Shown piece by piece: positions 48,932 through 58,922 of a DNA stretch of 64,000 nucleotides; position 1 is the stretch's first letter, and every line of letters begins with the position of its first letter. The stretch comes from Burkholderiaceae bacterium. Lineage in GTDB: Bacteria; Pseudomonadota; Gammaproteobacteria; Burkholderiales; Burkholderiaceae_B. The stretch spans positions 31,479 through 95,478 of the forward strand of contig SCSG01000005.1 in the NCBI GenBank assembly GCA_004322135.1. Reading direction: 5' to 3'. Under the pieces are notes generated by a model. It was not told where the DNA came from and did no database searches. It saw only the letters and a list, made by a program, of their open reading frames with translations. The position numbers and the translations under genes are program-made.

Positions 48932-49714
48932 ATGTCGCTGACCCTATACGTGGGTACACCGGCTTATGGGTGGGAACTGGTCTTTGCCATTGCGTACGCC
49001 GTGCTGGGATGGTTTTGCGCGGGTTGCTCACTGCGCTGCGCCCGCCTGTTAAGGCCGTTAACGCGCGAGACGGCTGGCCGGTGCGCGGCCAAGTCGCCCG
49101 AAGACGCCGCCTTTATCGCTTTGTGCGGTGGCGTACGGCACTGGCTGCGTCCGAGGAGCATGGTTGTGGGCAAGCGGTTGCACTGGCTCGTGCCGGCCAC
49201 AGCCGCCCTGTCGTGCTTTTGCGCCTTTGTGCTGGCGAACCGGATTGGCGTTACGCCGGTCTGTGCCCTGTTGGCCCTGGCTGTCGTCGTGCTGCTTGCA
49301 CTGGCGATCATTGATGCACGCTCGGGTCTGTTGCCCGACGTGCTGACCCTGCCCCTCTTGTGGCTTGGCCTGGCGCTGGCCTGGGCCGGAGGCGGCGTGA
49401 CGCTGCACGATGCAGTGGCGGGGGTCATGGTGGGCTACGGGTTTTTGTACGGTCTTTTTTATGTTTTCCGGATCGTACGCGGGCGCGAGGGTATGGGCCA
49501 CGGCGACTTCAAGCTGGTCGCCGCCGTGGGGGCGTGGGTGGGTCCACTGGCTTTGGCGCAGGCGCTGCTTGTCGCCTGCGTGCTGGCGGTTTTGTATGCG
49601 ATCGGGTGTACGCGCGCCGCTGGCTTTTCCTCTTCTTACCCTTTCGGTCCCTTCGTGGCTGCTGGCGCCATTGTTGTTTTAACGGGGCTTCCCGGGTTAC
49701 ATTTGGGACTTTGA
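48932..49714 (+). CDS. pilD: Prepilin peptidase (A24), degenerate N-terminal domain
   Basis: 260 residues with about seven membrane helices. The A24 aspartates are D128 (IDARSGLLPD) and D192 (GMGHGDFKL). The N-terminal part lacks the zinc-binding CxxC...CxxC tetrad of bifunctional PilD, and the methylase half is degenerate, so it may be a peptidase only. No pilB or pilC lies next to it, although the locus order pilD-coaE-zapD is conserved. Confidence 0.83.
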   Translation: MSLTLYVGTPAYGWELVFAIAYAVLGWFCAGCSLRCARLLRPLTRETAGRCAAKSPEDAAFIALCGGVRHWLRPRSMVVGKRLHWLVPATAALSCFCAFVLANRIGVTPVCALLALAVVVLLALAIIDARSGLLPDVLTLPLLWLGLALAWAGGGVTLHDAVAGVMVGYGFLYGLFYVFRIVRGREGMGHGDFKLVAAVGAWVGPLALAQALLVACVLAVLYAIGCTRAAGFSSSYPFGPFVAAGAIVVLTGLPGLHLGL

Positions 49715-49740
49715 ACCGTCGAGCGGCGAAGTTGGTGGTC

Positions 49741-50379
49741 ATGTATAAAATCGGGCTTACAGGAGGGATTGGCTCAGGCAAAAGCTGCGTTGCCAGTTTT
49801 TTCCAGGGTTGGGGAGCAGCTGTCATCGACACGGATGTCATCGCTCACGAACTTACAGCCCCGGCAGGTGCGGCCATCGCGCCGTTGGTTGCTGCTTTCG
49901 GGCCCGATGTGGTGACGCCCGAAGGAGCTCTGGACCGATCCGTCGTGCGCGATCTGGTGTTTCATGATCCGGCGGCGCGCCATAAGCTCGAATCGATTCT
50001 TCACCCAATGATAGGGCGGGTTACACAAGAACGTACCGAGCAGGCGACGGGATGTTATCTTGTATACGTTGTGCCACTATTGGTAGAGTCGGGACGCTGG
50101 CGCGGCAAGGTTGACCGTATCTGTGTCGTGGATTGCGATCCGGCCACACAAGTGGCAAGGGTGCGCGCCCGCAGTGGGCTGACGCCCGAGGCTATTGCGC
50201 GTATTATGTCAGCGCAGGTGTCTCGTGAAGCACGCCTCGAAGTGGCCGACGACATCGTGCTCAACGGTGCGGGCACCACTTTGGCAGTTCTTGCCGCCCG
50301 GGCACGTGCTGTGCACGAGACATGGTGTATGGCGGCGCGTCAGAAAAAGGCGGTAGGGACTAACCATTCAACAGGCTAA
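49741..50379 (+). CDS. coaE: Dephospho-CoA kinase
   Basis: 212 residues. The P-loop GGIGSGKS is at about 8-15, the DTDVIAHELTAPAG segment binds dephospho-CoA, and VYVVPLLVESGRWR is family-like. It does the last step of CoA synthesis. It follows pilD by 26 bases and precedes zapD by 23. Confidence 0.95.
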   Translation: MYKIGLTGGIGSGKSCVASFFQGWGAAVIDTDVIAHELTAPAGAAIAPLVAAFGPDVVTPEGALDRSVVRDLVFHDPAARHKLESILHPMIGRVTQERTEQATGCYLVYVVPLLVESGRWRGKVDRICVVDCDPATQVARVRARSGLTPEAIARIMSAQVSREARLEVADDIVLNGAGTTLAVLAARARAVHETWCMAARQKKAVGTNHSTG

Positions 50380-50402
50380 TCACTAAGGGGGTTACTGGTC
50401 GC

Positions 50403-51155
50403 GTGATTCTTTACGAGTATCCATGTAACGAACGGGTCAGAACGCTGTTAAGGGTCGAGCACCTTTTCGGGCGGCTCTTTTTCTTTGCCAATGGCAATGA
50501 CGTCAACCATCATCAAATCGCTCTGGCAACGTTGTTCGACTTGCTCGAAATTTCCGATCGTACTGATTTACGCAGCTCAGTCCTGCAAGACCTCGAACGC
50601 CAGCGCGTGGCGTGCAGCGCCTTGCGTCAGCATCCCGGCGTCGATGTAAAGGCGCTGGATGAAGTCGTGAGCCAGATGCAGATGGCGTCGGCCGAGCTCG
50701 GTGCCCAGGGCCGCATAGGGCAGGTTCTGCGCGACAATGAATGGCTGGCCAGCCTGCGTGGGCGCCTGTCGGTTCCGGGTGGTTCGTCTCCCGCCGATAT
50801 TCCGTCGTTCTATGCCTGGCAGATCAAGCCGCAAGAAGTTCGTGTACGCGACCTGAAGACCTGGATAGAGCCTTTTCTGGCTCTTTATCGTGGGCTGGAG
50901 CTGGTCCTGCGCCTGCTGCGTGAATCCAGCGATGTGGTCCCGTTCGAGGCCCGGCAGGGGGCCTACCAGGAGATGCTTACGGGGAAGACCTTCCAGCTGT
51001 TGCGCGTGTGGGTCGATCTCGACCAGGGGGTGTTTCCCGAAATGAGTGCCAATAAATATGTGATCTGGGTGCGCTTTTCCACCCAGGACAATGAATCCAG
51101 GCCTCAACCGGTTACGCGCGACATCCCGTTCAAGCTGGCTCGCTGCAACGTTTAG
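50403..51155 (+). CDS. zapD: Cell division protein ZapD
   Basis: 250 residues of the DUF1342 family. ILYEYPCNERVRTLLRVEHL at the start and SFYAWQIKPQEVR are family signatures. It cross-links FtsZ filaments. The start is GTG at 50403. yacG usually follows zapD in betaproteobacteria; here a 213-base gap with no gene leads to an efflux operon. Confidence 0.94.
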   Translation: MILYEYPCNERVRTLLRVEHLFGRLFFFANGNDVNHHQIALATLFDLLEISDRTDLRSSVLQDLERQRVACSALRQHPGVDVKALDEVVSQMQMASAELGAQGRIGQVLRDNEWLASLRGRLSVPGGSSPADIPSFYAWQIKPQEVRVRDLKTWIEPFLALYRGLELVLRLLRESSDVVPFEARQGAYQEMLTGKTFQLLRVWVDLDQGVFPEMSANKYVIWVRFSTQDNESRPQPVTRDIPFKLARCNV

Positions 51156-51368
51156 CGTCAAAGAAACAGGCCGCCGTGCAGCCCGCGTTCGACGCGGCGA
51201 ATTTGCGTAGCGGCCTTTGTTTGGCGCCGTACAATGCTTATGTCAAAGCTGGCTTGCGACGGCAAGAAGTTGTTGCGGCGGATTTCAGTGTGCGCTTTTC
51301 CTTTGTCTGCTGATGCGTTAATCGGGGAAAATGACGGCGTTGCGTAATTTGAAGATGGAGAAGCGCGT

Positions 51369-52634
51369 ATGCCCGATTTCGGCTCCACACTGAATCAACA
51401 CCGGCGTTCCCGCAAGTGGATCGTGGGCATTGTCGCCCTGGTCGTGCTGGCAGGTGCCGCGTACTGGCTCTTAGGAGGTTCTCCGGCCGGCCGCGATGCC
51501 GGCGGTGTCTTTGGTGGACGTGGGCACGGCGCACTCGCCACCGCAAAAGTACCAGTCAAGGTCGCAGACGTCGCGACGACGTCCATCGACGTCGTCCTGA
51601 GGGCTATTGGCACGGTCACGGCATACAACACAGTTACCGTGCGCAGCCGCGTTAACGGCGAGCTGGAGAAGATCGCGTTCGAAGACGGGCAGAAGGTCAC
51701 GAAGGGCGACCTTCTGATGCAGATCGACCCGCGTCCGTACCAGGTCGTTCTTGAGCAGGCGCTGGGGCAACAAAAGCAGAACGAAGCATTGCTGGCGAAC
51801 GCCCGGCGGGATTTGCAGCGCTACCAGCAGCTGTACAAGCAGAATTCCATTGCAAAACAGCAGGTTGATACGCAGGCGGCATTGGTTCAGCAGTATCTTG
51901 GTTCCGAGATAAGCGACCAGGCCAATGTCGACAGTGCCCGTCTGCAACTTGGGTTCACGCGCATTACCGCTCCCATTAGTGGCCGCCTGGGGCTGCGCAA
52001 CGTTGATCAGGGCAATCTGATTGCCACGTCGAGTACCGACGCGGGCCTGGTGGTCATTACGCAGACCCAGCCCATTTCCGTGGTGTTTACCCTGCCGCAA
52101 TCGCAATTGGCGCAGGTATTGGCTCAGGTGCGGGCCAACAAAAAACTGCGTGTCGATCTGTACGACCGTGGTGACGTGAACAAGCTCGCTACCGGCGAGC
52201 TCATGTCCGTGGATAACCAGATTGATGTGGCAACGGGCACGGTCAAGCTCAAGGCGCGTTTCGCCAATGACAACGACGCCTTGTTCCCGAATCAGTTCGT
52301 CAACGTACGTCTGCACGTAAGCACTGAACGGAATGCAACCGTCATTCCGTCCGTGGCCCTGCAACAGGGCTCCATTGGCGCGTTCGTGTATGTGGTTGGC
52401 GACGGTAACAAGGCACATATCCAGCCTGTTGTTGTTGGCACCATGGAGGACACGAACGTGTCCATCACCAAAGGCTTGCACGCGGGCCAGAAGGTGGTGA
52501 CGGATGGCGTCGACAGGCTGCGGGAAGGTGCCGAGGTTGAAATCGTGACGCCCGAGCAGGAAGCGGTGGTCGCCAAGAAGGCCGCCGAGGCGGCCGGAAA
52601 GAAGCCGGGCCCACGTACGCAACGGGGCCGCTAG
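51369..52634 (+). CDS. mdtA: RND efflux periplasmic adaptor (MdtA-like)
   Basis: 421 residues. One N-terminal membrane anchor (about 16-36), then the MFP fold: a lipoyl half-motif TVTVRSRVNGELEKIAFEDG, a coiled hairpin (about 120-180), and a beta-barrel with RITAPISGRLGLRNVDQGN. A Lys-rich tail ends it. It links the MdtB/MdtC-type pumps to the outer-membrane factor. First gene of a four-gene operon. Confidence 0.93.
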   Translation: MPDFGSTLNQHRRSRKWIVGIVALVVLAGAAYWLLGGSPAGRDAGGVFGGRGHGALATAKVPVKVADVATTSIDVVLRAIGTVTAYNTVTVRSRVNGELEKIAFEDGQKVTKGDLLMQIDPRPYQVVLEQALGQQKQNEALLANARRDLQRYQQLYKQNSIAKQQVDTQAALVQQYLGSEISDQANVDSARLQLGFTRITAPISGRLGLRNVDQGNLIATSSTDAGLVVITQTQPISVVFTLPQSQLAQVLAQVRANKKLRVDLYDRGDVNKLATGELMSVDNQIDVATGTVKLKARFANDNDALFPNQFVNVRLHVSTERNATVIPSVALQQGSIGAFVYVVGDGNKAHIQPVVVGTMEDTNVSITKGLHAGQKVVTDGVDRLREGAEVEIVTPEQEAVVAKKAAEAAGKKPGPRTQRGR

Positions 52635-52643
52635 GCGCATCCC

Positions 52644-55600
52644 GTGAATCTGTCGCGTATTTTCATTCTTCGCCCGGTTGCCACCACGCTGGCGATGGTG
52701 GCACTGCTTATTGCCGGGTTGCTGGCGTACAAGCTGCTCCCGGTGTCGGCACTGCCTGAAGTCGATTACCCCACCATCCAGGTCTCGACGCTGTACCCAG
52801 GGGCCAGCCCCAATGTGATGACAGCCCTGATCACCTCGCCACTGGAGCGCCAGTTCGGCCAGATGCCCGGCCTGAACCAGATGACCTCGACCAGTTCGGG
52901 TGGGGCATCGCTCATTACGCTGCAGTTCGACCTTAGTCTGCCCCTGGATGTGGCCGAGCAGGAAGTGCAGGCGGCCATCAATGCCGCGTCCAACCTGTTG
53001 CCCACGGATCTGCCGTCGCCGCCCATCTACAACAAGGTCAACCCGGCGGACGCACCGGTGATCAGCCTGGCCGTCACGTCGCCGACAATGCCTCTGTACG
53101 AAGTGCGCGACCTCATCGACGTTCGCGTTGCCCAGAAATTATCGCAAGTTTCGGGGGTGGGACTTGTCAGCATTGCCGGTGGGCAGCGACCCGCAGTACG
53201 CATTCAGGTGAACCCCAAGGCGCTCGCTTCACACAACCTTACGCTGGCCGACGTGCGTACCGCCATCACCGGTGCCAACGTCAACCAGCCCAAGGGCAAT
53301 CTGGACGGACCGCAGCGGTCCACCACCATCAATGTCAACGATCAGTTGGCGGATGTGAAGGATTACGACAACCTCATTATTTCCTACGAAAATGGTGCGC
53401 CGCTGCGGCTCAAGGACGTGGCCACCGTCGTGCATGGTGCTGAAAATATCAACCAGGCGGCGTGGATAGGCGATACGCCGGCAATACTGCTGAACATCCA
53501 GCGTCAGCCGGGGGCCAACGTCATTGAGGTGGTTGACCGCGTCAAGGCCTTGTTGCCCACGCTCAAGCAGGCCCTGCCGGTTGGTGTGGACATCAGCGTC
53601 GCCGCCGATCGTACTCAGACCATACGGGATTCGGTCAATCATGTGCAGATTGAACTGATGCTGGCAGTTTTCCTCGTGGTGATGGTCACGTTCCTGTTCC
53701 TGCGCAGCTGGCGGGCCACCTTTATTCCCAGTGTCGTCGTGCCACTGTCGCTCGTCGGCACCTTTGCCATCATGTATCTGGTCGGCTTTGGCGTGAACAA
53801 CCTGACCCTGATGGCGCTGACTGTGGCCACGGGGTTTGTGGTTGACGATGCCATCGTCATGATCGAGAACATCGCCCGGTATATCGAGGGTGGCGAGAGC
53901 GCCTTGCAGGCCGCGTTGAAGGGCTCGGCGCAGATTGGCTTCACGCTGGTGTCGCTGACGCTGTCCCTGATCGCCGTGCTGATCCCGCTGCTGTTCATGA
54001 GCGACGTCATCGGCCGTCTGTTCAGCGAATTCGCGGTTACCCTGGCTGTGGCGATACTGTTGTCGCTTTTGATTTCGCTCACACTTACTCCCATGATGTG
54101 TGCGCATTTCCTGTGGCCGGAATCGCAGATGCACTACGGGCGTTTTCAGCGCAAGTTGGGCGAGTGGCTGGATACGCTGATTCACAAGTACGATAAGGGT
54201 TTGCAGATTGTGTTGGCCCATCAACGCCTGACCCTTTGGGTGGCGCTGGGAACCTTTGTGCTGACGGCCATTCTGTATGCGCTTGTACCCAAAGGTTTTT
54301 TCCCGCAGCAGGACACGGGGCTCATCCAGGCCATCAGTCAGGCGCCGCAGACGGTATCGTTCGACTCGATGGCACAGCGTCAGCGGCGGGCTGTCGACGT
54401 CATCATGAAAGACCCAGCCGTTGACGCCGTGTCGTCGTTCATCGGTATCGACGGTACGAACTCGACATTGAATACTGGTCGCATGCAGATTGCGCTCAAA
54501 CCCGTGAGCGCCCGCAGCGCGAATGCGCAAACGGTGATTGAACGGCTGAGCGCGGAATTGAAGAGTGTGCCCGATATTCAGGTCTTCATGCAGCCGGTGC
54601 AGGACTTGAGCGTCGAGGACCGCGTCAGCCGTACGCAGTACCAGATGACACTGTCCGATCCGAATCAGGCCAATCTTGTGGAATGGGCGCCCAAGCTTGT
54701 GGCTGCCCTGAATAAGCTTCCGCAACTGTCCGATGTGGCGGATGACCTTCAGGACAATGGGTTGCAGACAGTGGTGACGATCAACCGCGATTCGGCGGCG
54801 CGCCTTGGCGTCACCAATTCCGCCATCGACGAGGCCCTGTACGATTCCTTCGGGCAGCGGCTTATTTCCACGATCTTTACGCAGTCGGCCCAGTATCGGG
54901 TAGTGCTGGAGGTAGCGCCTCAGTATCGTCAGGGGCCAGCCTCGTTGTCACAGACCTACGTGGCAACGACCTCGGGGACCCCGGTTCCGTTGGCCAGCGT
55001 TGCGCAGGTACACGAAGCAAACACGCTGCTTTCCATTGAACGCCTCGGTCAGTTTCCGGCGGTGACGGTTTCGTTCAACCTGGCCCGGGGCGCGGCGTTG
55101 TCCGACGCGGTCGAGGCCATCAACAAGGCCGAGGCTCAGCTGTCGATGCCTGCTTCCATTGAAACTCGGTATCAGGGGGCGGCGCGAGCATTTCAGGCAT
55201 CGCTGGACAGCACACTGTGGCTTTTGCTTGCCGCAGTGGTGGCCGTGTACATCGTGCTGGGCATTCTGTATGAAAGCTATATACATCCCATCACCATTCT
55301 ATCCACGCTGCCGTCAGCTGCCATCGGCGCGTTGCTGGCCCTTATTCTCGCGGGTGGCGAACTAGACATGATCGGCGTCATCGGCATTATTTTGCTGATA
55401 GGCATCGTCAAGAAGAACGCCATCCTGATGATCGACTTCGCGCTGGATGCCCAGCGGCATCGCGGGCTTTCTCCGCGCGAAGCCATTCACGAAGCGGCGT
55501 TGCTGCGGTTTCGGCCCATTCTCATGACGACGCTGGCGGCGCTGTTCAGCGCCATACCACTTATGCTTGCCACGGGTGCCGGCTCCGAGCTGCGCCAGCC

Positions 55601-55751
55601 GCTGGGCCTGGTTATGGTGGGGGGGCTGTTGTGCAGCCAGGTGCTGACGCTTTTCACGACCCCTGTCATTTACCTGATGTTTGATCATATCGCGCGCTGG
55701 TTTGCAGCCAGAGCGGCGCCTGGCCACGCAGGCGATGAGGTTGCGCCGTGA
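52644..55751 (+). CDS. mdtB: RND multidrug permease, MdtB-like
   Basis: 1035 residues, close to E. coli MdtB (1040). Twelve hydrophobic segments in two homologous halves and two large periplasmic loops. TM4 has the proton-relay pair in [19 protein letters not shown], and the C-terminal half has [20 protein letters not shown]. The start is GTG at 52644. Its stop overlaps the next gene's GTG by 4 bases. Confidence 0.94.
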   Translation: MNLSRIFILRPVATTLAMVALLIAGLLAYKLLPVSALPEVDYPTIQVSTLYPGASPNVMTALITSPLERQFGQMPGLNQMTSTSSGGASLITLQFDLSLPLDVAEQEVQAAINAASNLLPTDLPSPPIYNKVNPADAPVISLAVTSPTMPLYEVRDLIDVRVAQKLSQVSGVGLVSIAGGQRPAVRIQVNPKALASHNLTLADVRTAITGANVNQPKGNLDGPQRSTTINVNDQLADVKDYDNLIISYENGAPLRLKDVATVVHGAENINQAAWIGDTPAILLNIQRQPGANVIEVVDRVKALLPTLKQALPVGVDISVAADRTQTIRDSVNHVQIELMLAVFLVVMVTFLFLRSWRATFIPSVVVPLSLVGTFAIMYLVGFGVNNLTLMALTVATGFVVDDAIVMIENIARYIEGGESALQAALKGSAQIGFTLVSLTLSLIAVLIPLLFMSDVIGRLFSEFAVTLAVAILLSLLISLTLTPMMCAHFLWPESQMHYGRFQRKLGEWLDTLIHKYDKGLQIVLAHQRLTLWVALGTFVLTAILYALVPKGFFPQQDTGLIQAISQAPQTVSFDSMAQRQRRAVDVIMKDPAVDAVSSFIGIDGTNSTLNTGRMQIALKPVSARSANAQTVIERLSAELKSVPDIQVFMQPVQDLSVEDRVSRTQYQMTLSDPNQANLVEWAPKLVAALNKLPQLSDVADDLQDNGLQTVVTINRDSAARLGVTNSAIDEALYDSFGQRLISTIFTQSAQYRVVLEVAPQYRQGPASLSQTYVATTSGTPVPLASVAQVHEANTLLSIERLGQFPAVTVSFNLARGAALSDAVEAINKAEAQLSMPASIETRYQGAARAFQASLDSTLWLLLAAVVAVYIVLGILYESYIHPITILSTLPSAAIGALLALILAGGELDMIGVIGIILLIGIVKKNAILMIDFALDAQRHRGLSPREAIHEAALLRFRPILMTTLAALFSAIPLMLATGAGSELRQPLGLVMVGGLLCSQVLTLFTTPVIYLMFDHIARWFAARAAPGHAGDEVAP

Positions 55752-58700
55752 GGTTCTTTGCGATCTTCATCATGAGGCCGGTGGCTACAACGCTGCTGTG
55801 CCTGGGTATGGTGCTGACCGGTGTTCTTGCCTATCGCCTGCTGGCAGTGGCGCCGTTGCCGCAAGTCGATTTTCCGATAATTTCGGTGTCGGCCAGCCTG
55901 GCAGGAGCCAGTCCTGAAACCATGGCTTCCAGCGTGGCTACACCGCTGGAACAGTCGCTGGGATCGATCGCCGGCGTGACCGAAATGACGTCGCGCAGCA
56001 CCGAGGGGTCGACCCGGATTACGTTGATGTTCGACCTTGATCGCGACATCAACAGCGCGGCTCGCGACGTCCAGGCGGCGATCAATGCGGCTCGCACGCT
56101 GCTGCCTTCCAGCCTGCGCAATAATCCCACCTATCACAAAGTCAATCCAAGCTCGGCGCCCGTGATGGTTCTTGCGCTGACTTCGAAAACGCGGACCCAG
56201 GGCCAGCTGTATGATCTGGCGTCCACGGTCCTTGCCCAGAAGCTCTCACAGGTGGATGGCGTGGGCGAAGTGGACGTGGGTGGCAGTTCACTGCCAGCTG
56301 TGGTGGTCAGTCTCGACCCCCAGGCGCTGGCCGCGGCTGGCATACCGCTGGACACCGTGCGCACGGCGCTGTCCAACGCCAACACCATGCGGCCCAATGG
56401 AGCCGTGGAGAACGACCGCTACCACTGGACGATTTCGTCAGGCGGACAGATGAACCGGGCGGCGCAGTACCGGCCGCTGATCATTGCCTGGAAAGATGGC
56501 GCGCCAGTGCGGCTGAAAGATATTGCCAAGGTTGAAGATTCGGTTGAAGAGGTCTACAACTTTGGCTTTTTCAACGACAAGACGGCCGTCCTGCTGATTA
56601 TCCGCCGGCAGCCCGACGCCAACATCATAAAGACTGTCGATGCCATTCGTGCCCAGATACCGGCCTTTCAGGCCATGCTGCCGGCGCAGGTTACGCTGTC
56701 GGTCGCTCAGGACCGCACGCCCAGCATCCGCGCCTCATTGGACGAGGCCGAAATAACGCTGGTCATTGCCGTTATTCTCGTCGTGCTCGTGGTGCTGCTG
56801 TTCTTGCGGGATTGGCGTGCTGCGCTCATCCCCATTATCGTCGTGCCAGCCTCGCTCATCACCACGTTCAGCCTTATGTGGTGGTTTGGATTTACCCTGA
56901 ACACGATGTCGCTGATGGCGCTGATTGTGGCCACCGGTTTTGTTGTCGATGACGCGATCGTGGTGCTCGAAAACATCATGCGCCATATCGAAAAAGGTGT
57001 GTCGCCTAAACGCGCGGCCTTGCGGGGCGTGAAGGAGGTGGGCTTCACGGTCGTCGCGATGAGCCTGTCGCTGGTGGCAGTGTTCATCCCCATCTTGCTA
57101 ATGGGTGGGTTGCCGGGGCGGCTGTTCAGGGAGTTCGCGGTCACGCTGTCGGCCACGATCATGGTGTCGCTCTTGCTGTCGCTTATCCTCACGCCCATGA
57201 TGTGCGCGCGCTTCCTGAAGGTTCGGCCCCCCCGGGAGCGCCGTGCTGGTGTGTTGCGCAGCTGTATTCGCAGGGTGGGCGAACGGTTGTGGGACGCGTA
57301 CCGCGTTTCGCTGCGCTGGGCGTTGGCGCACGGCCGCTTCATGATGTTGTTGCTGGCGGCGACTATCGGGCTTAACTTCTACTTATATGCGTCCGTCCCC
57401 AAGGGATTTTTCCCTCAGCAGGATACGGGCCAGCTGCTGGGCTTTTTTCGGGTTGATCAGGGTACGTCGTTCTATGCCATGCGTCCCAAGCTTGAGCAGT
57501 TTCGCAATATTCTGCTGCAGGATCCGGCAATTGAGAGTGTCACGGGTTTCGCTGGCGGGCGCGGGGGCAGCAACACCAGTTTTCTCATGATTCAGCTCAA
57601 GCCCATGGCACAGCGCCACGCCAGTGCGGATCAGGTGGTGGATCGGCTGCGTGGCAAGTTCCTGGGTCTGCCCGGTGCGCGTCTTACTCTGGTTCCGCAG
57701 CAGGATATTCGAGTGGGGGGTCGGCAGGGGTCGGCAGGGGTCGGCAGCGTACGACTACAGTTTGCTGGGCAGCGATCTGGATTTGCTCAAGAAGTGGATG
57801 CCCAAGGTTCAACAGGCGCTGATGGCGCTGCCTGAACTGGTCGACGTGGATACGGATATTGACGACAAGGGTCGCCGAGTGAATCTGGTGGTTGACCGGG
57901 ATGCGGCCACGCGCCTGGGGGTCAATATGTCGTTGGTGGCGTCGACGCTGAACAACTCGTTCAGCCAGCGCCAGGTGTCTGTCATTTATGGTCCGCTGAA
58001 TCAGTATCACGTTGTCATGGCGGTGGATCAGCGTTACGCGCAGGACGCCGAGTCGCTCAAGCTCGTCCATGTCGTGACGTCCAGCGGAAAGCTCGTGCCG
58101 CTGTCGGCGTTCACGCGCTTTGAAATTGGTACGGCACCCCTTAGCGTGCAGCATACCGGGTTGTTCGCCGATGATTCCATCTCGTTCAGCATTGCGCCGG
58201 GCGTGACGCTGGAGCAGGCCACAAAAGCGATCAACGAAGCGGTGGCGCGTACCGGCTTGCCGTCAAACGAAATCCAGGGTGGTTTTCAGGGCACGGCGAA
58301 GGCCCTGCAGCAATCCCTGGCGCAACAGCCCTGGCTGATTCTGGCGGCGCTGGTCACCATGTATATTGTGCTGGGCATGTTGTATGAAAGCTATGTGCAT
58401 CCGTTAACCATACTTTCCACGCTGCCATCGGCGGGCATTGGCGCACTGCTGGCGCTTATCATGTTGGGTCAGGAATTTACGCTGATCGCCCTGATAGGCG
58501 TGTTCCTGCTCATCGGCATCGTCAAGAAAAATGCCATTATGATGGTGGATTTCGCCCTGCAGGTTGAGCGCGAGCGTGGGCTGTCGTCGCGCGATGCCAT
58601 TTACGAGGCCTGCCTAATCCGCTTTCGACCCATTATGATGACGACGGTTTCGGCCCTGTTTGGCGCGTTGCCTCTGGTGCTTGCGTCGGGCGCTGGGGTA

Positions 58701-58883
58701 GAACTGCGTCGGCCATTGGGCATAACCATCGTCGGCGGACTGATCCTTAGCCAGATTCTTACGCTGTACACGACACCGGTCGTGTATCTGTATCTGGATC
58801 GCTGGCGTTTGTGGACCAATGGGTGGCGCGCGCGGCGTGCGGCGCGGCGGGCTCCGCCTGGTGCGCCGGCGGCTCAGGAGTAG
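55748..58883 (+). pseudogene. mdtC: RND permease, MdtC-like, frameshifted by a 10-bp tandem repeat
   Basis: The N-terminal 658 codons (55748 to about 57724) match an MdtC-like pump, with [19 protein letters not shown] in TM4. Three perfect copies of GGGGTCGGCA (57717-57746) then shift the frame: the first frame ends at 57835, while family sequence ([17 protein letters not shown] onward, to [15 protein letters not shown]) continues in the next frame to 58883. With two copies the junction reads [19 protein letters not shown] and the gene is one frame of 1041 residues. As written the product lacks the second membrane half, so the heteromeric pump is probably inactive, or the site is switchable. 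Confidence 0.88.
57717..57746 (+). repeat. Three tandem copies of a 10-bp unit causing the mdtC frameshift
   Basis: Perfect copies of GGGGTCGGCA at 57717-57726, 57727-57736 and 57737-57746. The unit length is 1 mod 3, so each copy gained or lost changes the frame. Two copies restore the RND family reading frame. Confidence 0.95.
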
Positions 58884-58922
58884 GTTGATCATGGTAATAC
58901 GGGTTGGTGTCGAGGGTTTTAG

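Noticed and set aside
51156..51368. Possible yacG or its remnant between zapD and the efflux operon
   Set aside because: No CxxCG or CSxxC zinc motif can be read on either strand; the stretch appears to hold no gene.
51471..52640. 389-codon open frame antisense to mdtA
   Set aside because: Same reason: the plus strand holds a clear periplasmic adaptor and the antisense product has no recognisable domain.
53229..54725. 498-codon open frame antisense to mdtB
   Set aside because: It is a GC-driven shadow of the RND permease; the predicted product is low-complexity His/Gln/Arg-rich without any family motif.
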